DNA of 64,000 bases from [Clostridium] aminophilum. GTDB taxonomy: Bacteria; Bacillota; Clostridia; Lachnospirales; Lachnospiraceae. The stretch covers positions 9,259 through 73,258 of the forward strand of contig NZ_FOIL01000002.1 in the NCBI RefSeq assembly GCF_900101295.1. The letters run 5' to 3'. Position 1 is the stretch's first letter, and each line of letters begins with the position of its first letter. This document shows, piece by piece, positions 1 through 7,032 of this stretch. The notes under the pieces were generated by a model. That model did not search any database. It had not been told where the DNA came from and was given only the letters and a program-made list of their open reading frames with translations. The translations under genes and the position numbers were made by a program.

Positions 1-77
1 GATGGGACTTGAACCCACACGTGTATACGCACACAAGATCCTTAGTCTTGCCTGTCTGCCAATTCCAGCACTTCCGC
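1..77 (-). tRNA. tRNA-Leu (anticodon AAG), 3' end cut by the window
   Basis: Read on the minus strand, this begins with acceptor strand GCGGAAG at 77. It has the D-arm GGCAGAC, an anticodon stem CAAGA/UCUUG around loop CUAAGGA (anticodon AAG), a long class-II variable arm, and a T arm with loop UUCAAGU. The long variable arm and the anticodon both indicate leucine, reading CUU. The window starts at the first base of the 3' acceptor strand, so the last six acceptor bases and the discriminator are missing. Confidence 0.93.
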
Positions 78-118
78 ATCTTTATTCTTTTCGTCTGCGC
101 TCTCGCGCCGACCTCTGT

Positions 119-147
119 ATAATATCATCTCGTGCGGAATAATGCAA
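119..147 (-). promoter_or_regulatory. Promoter of the tRNA-Leu
   Basis: TTGCAT (142-147) and TATTAT (119-124) are separated by 17 bases on the minus strand, about 40 bases upstream of the tRNA 5' end. This is a good sigma-A type arrangement. Confidence 0.7.
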
Positions 148-213
148 GCACTTTTTTAAATTTTTTATTTTGTTCTAATAAATGGTTCTATTTCAGTGAA
201 TTTCTGCCGGCTA

Positions 214-882
214 TCACTCTCTGGAGACATCAATCCCCGAACCAAGATAGCGGAGCATCGCAGTCTGGGGGCTGCCATCCTCCGGGAGTTCCAGCGTCGG
301 TCCGTCGTATTCGATCACATCCTCGCAAAGCTTCGTGTACCGCTCTGCTTCCGCGATCGCCGGATATCCGTATTTGCCAAAGCGATAGTGCATCGGAACA
401 ACCACGGTCGGCTGAAGCTCATCCACCAGTTTTTTTACATCCTCCGGCTCCATGGTAAAGTATCCGCCGATCGGAACCATCATCACATCCAAAAAGCGAA
501 GCTGCTCTTTCTGCTCTTCGGTCATCTCGCAGCCGAGATCGCCCATATGTGCAATGCGGAATTCACCGTCATCCAATACCCGGATGATGTTCTCACCGCG
601 GTCGCGGCCCTGATTCCCGTCATGGAACGAGTGAATCTCGGTAATCTCCCACGGACACTCTTTTTCTGCTGCATTTTTCGTCAGTTCAACACCCCCAGCA
701 CCGTGATCTTTTCCGCCGTGATCATTGTGCTCATGGCTGCAGAGAACCCGATCGGCTGTCTCCCGAAGCGGTGCATACCCCGGCGCTGAGCCGTCAAGAT
801 ACGGATCAAAAATAATCCGGTAATCCTCTTTCTCAAGTGCAAAGCAGCTGTGTCCCAGCCAGGTTAATTTTACATTTCCCAT
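214..882 (-). CDS. MBL-fold metal-dependent hydrolase
   Basis: A 222-residue protein of the metallo-beta-lactamase superfamily (UPF0173/Lactamase_B_3-like). It opens with a typical first strand (KLTWLGHSCF) and carries the metal motif HxHxDH at residues 50-55 (HEHNDH). Further His and Asp residues follow, as in this fold (HMGDLG, PMHY). The substrate cannot be told from sequence; homologues are mostly uncharacterised cytosolic hydrolases. The start at 882 is preferred over a longer frame because AAAGGAAG lies just upstream and the family N-terminus begins here. The gene is transcribed divergently from the transporter at 1179. A TATAAT at 964-969 may be its -10, but I see no clear -35. Confidence 0.85.
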   Translation of the reverse strand: MGNVKLTWLGHSCFALEKEDYRIIFDPYLDGSAPGYAPLRETADRVLCSHEHNDHGGKDHGAGGVELTKNAAEKECPWEITEIHSFHDGNQGRDRGENIIRVLDDGEFRIAHMGDLGCEMTEEQKEQLRFLDVMMVPIGGYFTMEPEDVKKLVDELQPTVVVPMHYRFGKYGYPAIAEAERYTKLCEDVIEYDGPTLELPEDGSPQTAMLRYLGSGIDVSRE

Positions 883-1084
883 ATTGTGCTTCCTTTCGTG
901 CGCAGTCTGTTTCCTGTTCCGGACTTCCCGCGCGTTCACTCCTGTCGTCTTCTTCCATCCCTTATTATACCGCAAATCCACATTCCGCATAGAACAAATG
1001 CAGTTCCGTTTCTCTCTCAAAACCTTTTTTTCCGCATCATGCCGGCCCTCCGTATCGGCTCTCTATTCTGCATTGTTATTTTTC

Positions 1085-1113
1085 TTGAAAAAGATTATCT
1101 TTAATAGTATACA
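1085..1113 (+). promoter_or_regulatory. Promoter of the MATE/ATPase fusion gene
   Basis: TTGAAA (1085-1090) and TATACA (1108-1113) lie 17 bases apart, 65 bases upstream of the ATG at 1179. A good sigma-A match. Confidence 0.7.
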
Positions 1114-1178
1114 GAGTCTTTCACGTATCGGAGCTCTGTTCCCTTTAAAAATTCGGATGAAATAAGGCGGAATTGTCT

Positions 1179-2900
1179 ATGAAAGGTTTCTGTGAAAAGA
1201 AATTCTATTCCATGCTGCTGTCCGGCACCTTCACCAAAGCGGTGATGTATCTGATGCTGCTCAGTGACAGCATCATTGCCGGCTTCTTTATCGGCGAGTC
1301 CGGCGTTGCCGGAATCAATGCGATCACACCGGTGACCGCCATTGTCACTTTCTTTGGTGATCTCGTATCAACCGGCGTCGGAATTGTCTATACGCGTGAA
1401 ATCGGTGCGATGCGAAAGCAACGCGCAGACGAGATCTATTCCCAGGGCCTCAGCATCAGCATCGGCATCGGACTGATATCCGCGGCTCTGATTTTCATCA
1501 TCCGGAGCCTGTATTTCGGTGTGAGCGGCATAACGGGAGAGACCCTTGAGAAAGCACTTCAGTATTACCGTTTTATCCCGATCAATGCGTTTTTGACGAT
1601 TGTAATCTTCTATCTTGAGCAGATGGTCTACAGTGACGGGGATGAGCTCTGCAACAATATCTGCTACGGTTTTCAGATCGGCGGAAATATCATCTGCTCT
1701 GTTGTTCTGGCCGGATTTATGGGAATGACCGGAATTATCTTAGGCTCCGTGATCGGCAATGCTCTTGGTATTCTCACCTGTTTCTGGCACTATTTCCGCA
1801 AGAGCAGCACGCTGCACTTTGTATGGCATTTGTCCTTTAAAGATTTTCTTCTGACATCCAAATACAGCATTGTGGACTCTTCGGTATACATCTGCTGGGG
1901 ACTGATGGACTACGTCATGATCGGGTTTATCTCCCGTCACTACGGGAATTCCGGCCTGATTGCCCTCGCTGTGGTCGTCAGCCTCATCGAATTCGGCGTT
2001 GTGATGGATGGTGTGGGAATGGCGATGCAGCCGCTGATCGGAACCTATTTCGGCGAAAAGAATCACAAACTCATCAAAAGGGTGATGCGTTCCGGCATAA
2101 AAGCAGCGGTCGCAGAAGGAGCATTGGCAACGCTGCTGATCTGGATCTTCTCCAGGCAGTTCTGCGGCCTGTTCGGCGTTTCGGGCGGTGAATCACTCAC
2201 CTCGTCCATGACTGCCATCCGAATCGTCTCGCTTGGATTTATATTCTGCAGTTCGGTGTCACTTACAACCTCCTATTATATGCTGGTTGATCATATCGGC
2301 ATGGCAACCGGCATCGCATGTATTCAGAACGGTTTCCTGTACATTTGCCTGCCAATCGTGGGATCCGTTCTTATCGGAAGCAACGGAATGTGGGCAGGCT
2401 TTGTCCTTGCCCCCATCCTGACGCTGATCTGCGCCATGTTCTATGTATATCAGCGATTCGGAAGGGAGAATTTCCCGTTTCTGCTGAAGGAGATGGATTC
2501 GGAGATCATTGTCATGGATGAGGTCCTTACCCCGGAAACCGCGTCTGCTCTCTCCGAGCAGACGGAACAGCACCTTCTTTCCCATCAGTATCCCAGTGAT
2601 ACCGCTCATCGCGCGGCGCTGTTTGCCGAGGAGATCGGCCTTTCGATTATCGAACGGAATAAGCAATCGAAGAAACCGCTCTTAATAGAGCTTTCCCTCT
2701 TCTTTGAAGACAGTGAGGTTCTTATCATCGAGCGCGATTCGGGTGTCCTGTTTGATCTGACCGATCCTGACGCGGAAATCAGGGGCTTGAGTGGATTCAT
2801 ACTCAGCGGGCTCATGGAAGCGCATCGCGAAAAGACTTATCTTGTGACTACCGGATATAACCGGAATATGATACGCTTCCGGCAGACAGCCCAAAACTGA
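1179..2900 (+). CDS. MATE-family transporter fused to a C-terminal histidine-kinase-type ATPase-like domain
   Basis: 573 residues. Residues 1 to about 435 are a MATE-type transporter with about 12 hydrophobic segments and the family's internal two-fold repeat. Residues about 440-573 are soluble and resemble the HATPase_c_2/anti-sigma-factor ATPase fold: an ALSEQTEQHLL helix, an N-box-like stretch AALFAEEIGLSIIERN, and a terminal strand pair ending in NRNMIRF. The glycine-rich ATP-lid boxes are weak, so ATP binding is uncertain. ATG 1179 is chosen over TTG 1173 because AAGGCGG (1164-1170) is 8 bases from the ATG but only 2 from the TTG. It is convergent with the small gene ending at 2903, with only two bases between them. 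The exported substrate is unknown. Confidence 0.8.
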   Translation: MKGFCEKKFYSMLLSGTFTKAVMYLMLLSDSIIAGFFIGESGVAGINAITPVTAIVTFFGDLVSTGVGIVYTREIGAMRKQRADEIYSQGLSISIGIGLISAALIFIIRSLYFGVSGITGETLEKALQYYRFIPINAFLTIVIFYLEQMVYSDGDELCNNICYGFQIGGNIICSVVLAGFMGMTGIILGSVIGNALGILTCFWHYFRKSSTLHFVWHLSFKDFLLTSKYSIVDSSVYICWGLMDYVMIGFISRHYGNSGLIALAVVVSLIEFGVVMDGVGMAMQPLIGTYFGEKNHKLIKRVMRSGIKAAVAEGALATLLIWIFSRQFCGLFGVSGGESLTSSMTAIRIVSLGFIFCSSVSLTTSYYMLVDHIGMATGIACIQNGFLYICLPIVGSVLIGSNGMWAGFVLAPILTLICAMFYVYQRFGRENFPFLLKEMDSEIIVMDEVLTPETASALSEQTEQHLLSHQYPSDTAHRAALFAEEIGLSIIERNKQSKKPLLIELSLFFEDSEVLIIERDSGVLFDLTDPDAEIRGLSGFILSGLMEAHREKTYLVTTGYNRNMIRFRQTAQN

Positions 2901-2902
2901 TA

Positions 2903-3121
2903 TCACTCCGTTTTCCGGTTTTTCAGATAAAACTTTGCAAAATCCTCAAAGAAGTACGCATCCGGTTTCTCATCCGGATTAACTTTTTTGAAAAAACAGG
3001 ACGGTATTTCACCCTGCTGCAGATTCTTCGCAACGCAGGGGGAACATCCCCTGTCATGATTGGCCGGATGACACGGACATTTCCGGTCGGTACAGGTGCA
3101 AAACGGACTGATGTTGCTCAT
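2903..3121 (-). CDS. Small cysteine-rich protein, DUF6485-like
   Basis: 72 residues with eight cysteines arranged as CTC, C, C, C, C, C in the first 40 positions (FCTCTDRKCPCHP, GCSPCVAKN, PSCFF). The spacing and the GEIPSCFF stretch resemble the DUF6485 family of small clostridial proteins, which are probably metal-binding. No function is established. The start at 3121 is set by AAGGAGA 7 bases upstream and by the position of the first conserved cysteines. It is the only gene behind the leader at 3122-3263 with its hairpin terminator, so its expression is probably controlled by attenuation. Confidence 0.7.
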   Translation of the reverse strand: MSNISPFCTCTDRKCPCHPANHDRGCSPCVAKNLQQGEIPSCFFKKVNPDEKPDAYFFEDFAKFYLKNRKTE

Positions 3122-3263
3122 AAATATCTCTCCTTTCAATGAGGCGAAGCATTTTCCTCTCCAAACCAAAAAAACGTCATTTCCTCTGCCTGCAAAGACC
3201 TGACGGCGGGGGAAATGACGTTGATCCCGTTACTCGGCAGCAACGGGCGCCTGCTTGTTTGAT
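3122..3263 (-). promoter_or_regulatory. Structured 5' leader with attenuator, riboswitch-like
   Basis: About 140 bases lie between the likely transcription start and the Cys-rich gene. Reading on the minus strand there is a 6-bp hairpin CCCGTT/AACGGG (3247-3226), then a 12-bp perfect stem (3222-3211 with 3184-3173) followed by a run of T, then the ribosome site. This is the arrangement of a transcription-attenuating riboswitch or leader. I compared it by eye with the common classes (SAM, TPP, T-box, ZTP, fluoride, guanidine) and could not match it. Confidence 0.5.
3168..3222 (-). terminator. Intrinsic terminator inside the leader of the Cys-rich gene
   Basis: A perfect 12-bp stem, AACGTCATTTCC paired with GGAAATGACGTT, is followed on the minus strand by a T run at 3174-3168. 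It lies about 50 bases upstream of the start codon, so it would act as an attenuator rather than an end-of-gene terminator. Confidence 0.75.
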
Positions 3264-3269
3264 TTTCAG

Positions 3270-3298
3270 ATTCTACCAAAAGATTTTCATTCTGTCAA
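3270..3298 (-). promoter_or_regulatory. Promoter for the Cys-rich gene and its leader
   Basis: TTGACA (3293-3298), a 17-base spacer and TAGAAT (3270-3275) on the minus strand. Near-consensus sigma-A promoter. The stretch 3300-3448 behind it holds no gene or motif I recognise. Confidence 0.8.
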
Positions 3299-3448
3299 TG
3301 GCAGCGCTTCTCCAATAGCGCTTTCCAAAGAAATACCCGATAAATATCATTTCCACCCGGCAGTGTAATGACAGCACATGGTTGTCACGAGGATGGTATC
3401 CTACTTGCAGCCAGCATCTTCAACCGGTTCGACAGCCTTTATGACGCT

Positions 3449-4375
3449 TTATCGATAATCAAAACAGCCGTCGTTCTTTTCCTCTAAAGCCTTTATCATA
3501 TGAAAAGTGAATTCGTTATACGGTGTCGCGATTCCCAGTTCCCTGCCCATACGAATGAGCGCCCCCGAAAACATATCGATCTCGGTGTGCCGTTTCGCGT
3601 CAAGATCCTGAAGGGTCGAGTATCTTGCCCATTTCTGAACCTTGCTTCCCCTGTTCGCCGAGGAATCCGCCAGGGACATATCGATCCCTTTTGCACTGGC
3701 AATCGCATCCAGTTCCCTTACAAGTCCTTCCCGGATTGCGGCAACATGGGCGCTGTCCTCGTATGCACCGACACCGACGCCGAGCATTGCCTGCGGAAGA
3801 TTCTTGCCCACATTCAGCCGGAACTTGCTCCATATTTCCGGAAGTATGACATTGGTCTCCCGGTAATGGAGGCCGGTGCCTTCAAAAAGTTTTTTCAGCG
3901 CATCGGTGCGTTCCGTACTCCTGCCGTCTTTCTCCCCGTAGACAATTCCAAGGGTGGTTTCCGGATCAAAAATGATCCGGTTCTGTCTTCGTTCCGAAGC
4001 GACCTTAATCAGTGCCGGAACGATGTGTTCTTCACCGATGGCGGCCGCGATGATCTCCTCGCTGTCAACGCCGTTCATCAGACTCAACACTACGGTGTGT
4101 TCATCTGTGATTTCCCGGATATCCGGGACTGCCGCCGGCAGGGCATTATATTTTACAGCCACAATCACAAGATCTGCTCCATGTGCCTGTTCCGGTGTCA
4201 TTACTGCGGGCCGGTAAAGTTTGTCATTGATGTTTAAGCCGTCCGTTTCAAGTCTTTTTTTGCGCTCTCCTGTGGCGACAACCGAAAAATCGATATGGTT
4301 CTTCCGGGAAAGCCCCCAGATAACATAGCTTCCGACAGCGCCCGCTCCGATAATTACGACTCTTTTAAACTCCAT
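3449..4375 (-). CDS. 2-dehydropantoate 2-reductase family protein (PanE/ApbA)
   Basis: 308 residues, the normal length for ketopantoate reductases, which reduce 2-dehydropantoate to pantoate with NADPH in coenzyme A synthesis. The dinucleotide-binding loop GAGAVGS is at residues 10-16. The family stretch VKYNALPAAVP and the Lys/Asn-bearing helix of the C-terminal domain (WSKFRLNVGKN) are visible, as is a C-terminal TEIDMFSGALIRMG-type segment. Clostridia often carry several paralogues, so the true substrate may differ. The start at 4375 is chosen for GGGGGA upstream and because the Rossmann strand follows at once; the longer frame adds 28 residues with no homology-like features. Confidence 0.8.
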   Translation of the reverse strand: MEFKRVVIIGAGAVGSYVIWGLSRKNHIDFSVVATGERKKRLETDGLNINDKLYRPAVMTPEQAHGADLVIVAVKYNALPAAVPDIREITDEHTVVLSLMNGVDSEEIIAAAIGEEHIVPALIKVASERRQNRIIFDPETTLGIVYGEKDGRSTERTDALKKLFEGTGLHYRETNVILPEIWSKFRLNVGKNLPQAMLGVGVGAYEDSAHVAAIREGLVRELDAIASAKGIDMSLADSSANRGSKVQKWARYSTLQDLDAKRHTEIDMFSGALIRMGRELGIATPYNEFTFHMIKALEEKNDGCFDYR

Positions 4376-4486
4376 TGGATGATCCCCCGAACAACGTGGT
4401 CTGCCGGAACAAAGAGGAACGGTTCCATACGGAACCGGCCCCGATACTCTTCCGGTCAATTTTAAACTGACATTTTCCGCACCGTT

Positions 4487-5161
4487 TTATGCACCGATAA
4501 AGTAGAATCCCTGACCATCCACAACGCAGTGTGTCAGCTTAAATGACGGCTTTGACATTTTTTCGGAATAACCGTCGTACTTTCCGTATACCACAACCGT
4601 CTTTCCTTCAACCTTGGACTTGAGCTCATCGATCTGCTTATCCGCCGAGGAGATCAGAAGAAGCCACTGATTTCCATCCACATCGGTAAAATCAGCAGTG
4701 TATAAATTCAGGAAGGATTCGGCGCTCAGAAACGTGATGTTTGACATCGTTCCCTGAGAATACGCCAGCGTACCCTTTAAGTCCTCCGCTCCGGCAGCGG
4801 AATTAAACCGGCCGGGATCGGCCCAGCCGTATCCTGCCGAATCCGGATGTCCGTTTTCGGAAGCTTCAGCCGTATTCTTAGTCTGAACGATTCCGTTCAC
4901 AACCCATGCACCATCCGCATTCACTTCCGATCCATCGATGGTCGTACTGGTCCGTGCATAACCGCTTATATCAAAATAATAGCACTCGGCGGTTCCGTCC
5001 CCGTTTCCGTCGATCCACTGCCAGGTGCGCGCAGAATAGTTTCCGCCGCCATTATCATACCGCCATCCGTTCGGGTCCTTTTTCCATTCACCCGCTGAAG
5101 CTGAAAAAGCAAAGATCAGAGAAGATAAAAGTGCAATCGGGACAACTTGTGATTTTCTCAT
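4487..5161 (-). CDS. Secreted protein with cell-wall-binding-like N-terminal module
   Basis: 224 residues. A signal peptide (MRKSQVVPIALLSSLIFAFSASA) is followed by a module rich in Trp, Gly, Asn and Tyr (about residues 25-90: DPNGWRYDN, WIDGNGDGTAECYYFD, GAWVVNGIVQ). This resembles choline/glucan-binding repeats. The C-terminal half is predicted beta-rich (GKTVVVYGKYDGYS), possibly an OB-like fold, but I cannot name it. The N-terminal module is paralogous to that of the protein at 36729-37445. AAGGAG lies 8 bases upstream of the start. Probably exported and wall-associated; function unknown. Confidence 0.7.
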   Translation of the reverse strand: MRKSQVVPIALLSSLIFAFSASAGEWKKDPNGWRYDNGGGNYSARTWQWIDGNGDGTAECYYFDISGYARTSTTIDGSEVNADGAWVVNGIVQTKNTAEASENGHPDSAGYGWADPGRFNSAAGAEDLKGTLAYSQGTMSNITFLSAESFLNLYTADFTDVDGNQWLLLISSADKQIDELKSKVEGKTVVVYGKYDGYSEKMSKPSFKLTHCVVDGQGFYFIGA

Positions 5162-5304
5162 AAATACTCTCCTTTTGTGGTATTCCTCTTCCTGAGTTTT
5201 TCATCTATATCTTATGATACACCAATTCCGTCGTTTGCAACAGATTATCGTCCTCCAAAACCTCCCGCTGTCACGGATTATGGGCAGTCCGCCATGAAAG
5301 CGCC

Positions 5305-5473
5305 GTCCGCAGGCGGACTTCGGCTCCCCATCCCCTCAGTCCTGAGGGGAGCCTCGCGGACTTTGCGCGCCGCCGCTGGTCACCGTTAGGTGACAGCTTC
5401 CTTACAGCGGCGTGCGCATCCTCGCGGAGCGTTTTTTTCATAGGGAATTTCGGAGAAATTTCCTATAAAAAAA
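5305..5473 (+). repeat. Intergenic modular hairpin repeat, copy A
   Basis: This gap is made of successive inverted repeats: GTCCGC/GCGGAC, CCCCTCAG/CTGAGGGG, then GCGCGCCGCCGCTG pairing with CAGCGGCGTGCGC around the inner hairpin GTCACC-GTTA-GGTGAC. Then come ATCCTCGCGGAGCG, a T run and a long hairpin CATAGGGAATTTC/GAAATTTCCTAT. The same order recurs at 28655-28919 and, shortened, at 32352-32480. There is no open frame of interest and no transposase. Confidence 0.8.
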
Positions 5474-5500
5474 GCCCGGTTCCTTGCGGAACCGGACCCG
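5466..5500 (-). terminator. Terminator of infC-rpmI-rplT
   Basis: On the minus strand CCGGTTCC-GCAA-GGAACCGG (5495-5476) is followed by GC and seven T. It lies 35 bases after the rplT stop, a textbook intrinsic terminator. It abuts repeat copy A. Confidence 0.9.
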
Positions 5501-5534
5501 GTACGTTCATCCATGAACGATGCTCTTCATTCCA

Positions 5535-5894
5535 TTACTTGTTCAGAGCGTTCTTTGCGCACTCAGCAACCTTTGTGAAGCCCTGTGCGTCAGTTACAGC
5601 CATGTCAGCCAGAACCTTACGGTTCAGGTCAACACCTGCTACCTTCAGACCATGCATAAGCTGGCTGTAGGAGATGCCGTTCATACGAGCTGCAGCGTTG
5701 ATACGAGCGATCCAAAGCTGTCTGAACTGTCTCTTTCTCTGCTTACGTCCAGCGTATGCAGATGCAAGAGCTCTCATAACGGACTGTTTCGCTACTCTAT
5801 ACTGCTTGGAACGAGCGCCTCTGTAGCCCTTTGCAAGCTTTAATACTCTGTTGTGCTTCTTCTTAGCGTTTAAGCCACCCTTAATTCTTGCCAT
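5535..5894 (-). CDS. rplT: 50S ribosomal protein L20
   Basis: 119 residues, full length, beginning [24 protein letters not shown] with the very basic N-terminal extension that threads into 23S rRNA. L20 is needed early in 50S assembly and in Bacillus represses its own operon by binding the leader of infC. It is the last gene of infC-rpmI-rplT, with AGGAGG 8 bases upstream of the start. An intrinsic terminator follows at once. Confidence 0.98.
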   Translation of the reverse strand: MARIKGGLNAKKKHNRVLKLAKGYRGARSKQYRVAKQSVMRALASAYAGRKQRKRQFRQLWIARINAAARMNGISYSQLMHGLKVAGVDLNRKVLADMAVTDAQGFTKVAECAKNALNK

Positions 5895-5922
5895 TGCTTT
5901 ATATCCTCCTCAATCCTGTCAA

Positions 5923-6120
5923 TTATAAGTACGGTAAGATCTTCTTCATTACCTTGCTGTTTGTGATATCGGTTACGATATCCTTTCTCAGGTTTCTCTT
6001 TCTCTTAGAAGTCTTCTTTGTCAGGATGTGGGACTTGTAAGCTTTATTTCTAACAAGCTTTCCTGTTCCGGTTTTCTTGAAGCGCTTTGCAGCTGCACTC
6101 TTTGTCTTGAACTTCGGCAT
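5923..6120 (-). CDS. rpmI: 50S ribosomal protein L35
   Basis: 65 residues, [20 protein letters not shown] start and a Lys/Arg-rich body ending KKILPYL, the standard L35 signature. It is the middle gene of the infC operon, 28 bases ahead of rplT, with AAGGAGG 8 bases upstream. A structural component of the large subunit. Confidence 0.98.
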   Translation of the reverse strand: MPKFKTKSAAAKRFKKTGTGKLVRNKAYKSHILTKKTSKRKRNLRKDIVTDITNSKVMKKILPYL

Positions 6121-6150
6121 GATGTAATTCCTCCTTGAATCAACGATTGA

Positions 6151-6657
6151 TTATTTTTTTGCAGAAAGGAACAGAACCAGGGTTCTGCCTTCAACCTTCG
6201 CCGGCTTATCGATCACTGCGATGTCCGAAACCTTCTCTGCAAAATCATCAAGAATGTACTTGGACTGTGTCATGTGAGCCATCTCACGGCCACGGAAACG
6301 AAGTGTGACTTTGACCTTGTTACCTTTTTCGAGGAACTTTCTTGCGTTGTTCATCTTGGTATTCATGTCATTGTCATCGATGTTCGGTGACATACGAATC
6401 TCTTTCACCTCGATCGACTTCTGCTTCTTTCTGGCCTCTTTCTCCTTGCGGAGCATCTCATACTTATATTTGCCGTAATCGATGATCTTGCATACCGGCG
6501 GCTTCGCTGTCGGCGCAATCTTTACCAGGTCAAGCTCAGCCTCTCTGGCAAGTTTGTATGCGTCCTTAGAGGACATAATTCCGAGCTGTTCTCCGTTTTC
6601 ACCAATCAAACGAACCTCCTTATCACGGATCTGTTCGTTAATCATTAAATCGCTAAT
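6151..6657 (-). CDS. infC: Translation initiation factor IF-3, probable AUU start codon
   Basis: 168 residues with the N-terminal domain (INEQIRDKEVRLIGENGEQLG), linker and C-terminal domain of IF3. IF3 keeps 30S subunits free and discriminates against non-canonical start codons. An ATG at 6645 has its nearest Shine-Dalgarno, GGGAGGT (6672-6666), 20 bases away. An in-frame ATT at 6657 is 8 bases from it and adds only four residues. AUU start codons for infC are known as the basis of IF3 self-control in other bacteria, so I place the start at 6657. First gene of the operon with rpmI and rplT, behind a roughly 300-base leader. Confidence 0.9.
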   Translation of the reverse strand: MSDLMINEQIRDKEVRLIGENGEQLGIMSSKDAYKLAREAELDLVKIAPTAKPPVCKIIDYGKYKYEMLRKEKEARKKQKSIEVKEIRMSPNIDDNDMNTKMNNARKFLEKGNKVKVTLRFRGREMAHMTQSKYILDDFAEKVSDIAVIDKPAKVEGRTLVLFLSAKK

Positions 6658-6957
6658 GGCCGTGTACCTCCCATCAATTAAGCCAAATACATGTTGCGTC
6701 CGTCCGCCCGCTTCCCCTTCACCGCTGAAAGGATTCCTTTCCTTGCGGAGCGATTTTTGTGATCGGGAAATTCAAAGCTCTTACCTTTTACACAAAAAAA
6801 GCGACCGGACAGTCATCCGCTCACTCTCATAGTCCATGACTGCAAGTTCGGTGTTCAAGTACCGAGACCTGCCGCATTTTCCATATGAACCCCGTGTCAC
6901 CTTCTGTGATGGGGTGAGGTGGATAACCTGCTTTCCTGATACTGTGTTTCTCACAGC
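6658..6957 (-). promoter_or_regulatory. Long structured leader of the infC operon, L20-leader-like
   Basis: About 300 transcribed bases precede infC. They contain several hairpins: CGGT/ACCG near 6860-6875, a CCCC..GTCAC/GTGAT..GGGG stem at about 6891-6915, and CTGTG/CACAG near 6945. A seven-T tract (6800-6794) follows a GC-rich segment. In Firmicutes this position holds the L20-binding leader that attenuates transcription. Downstream of the T tract lies a degenerate piece of the window's intergenic repeat. Confidence 0.65.
6740..6775 (+). repeat. Degenerate fragment of the intergenic hairpin repeat, copy E
   Basis: TCCTTGCGGAGCGATTTTT followed by GATCGGGAAATTC matches the end module of the longer copies (TCCTCGCGGAGCG, T run, ATAGGGAATTTC) with several changes. 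It lies in the infC leader between the T tract and the start codon. Confidence 0.4.
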
Positions 6958-6963
6958 ACGTCT

Positions 6964-6992
6964 ATATTAGCCTATCCACCTCATATTGTCAA
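6964..6992 (-). promoter_or_regulatory. Promoter of the infC operon
   Basis: TTGACA (6987-6992), a 17-base spacer and TAATAT (6964-6969) on the minus strand. Near-perfect sigma-A promoter. The spacer contains one arm of an 11-bp inverted repeat whose other arm lies in the leader (6915-6925). Confidence 0.85.
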
Positions 6993-7032
6993 CCACATTT
7001 TTCCAAACAAACGCAGTTTCTGCCGCGGCAGC

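Noticed and set aside
3122-3263. A known riboswitch class for the Cys-rich gene leader
   Set aside because: I could not match the conserved cores of SAM, TPP, cobalamin, fluoride, guanidine, ZTP or preQ1 elements by eye, so no class is named.
5177-5389. A 70-codon plus-strand frame after the wall-binding gene
   Set aside because: Lies in repeat copy A; no start signal and no homology-like features.
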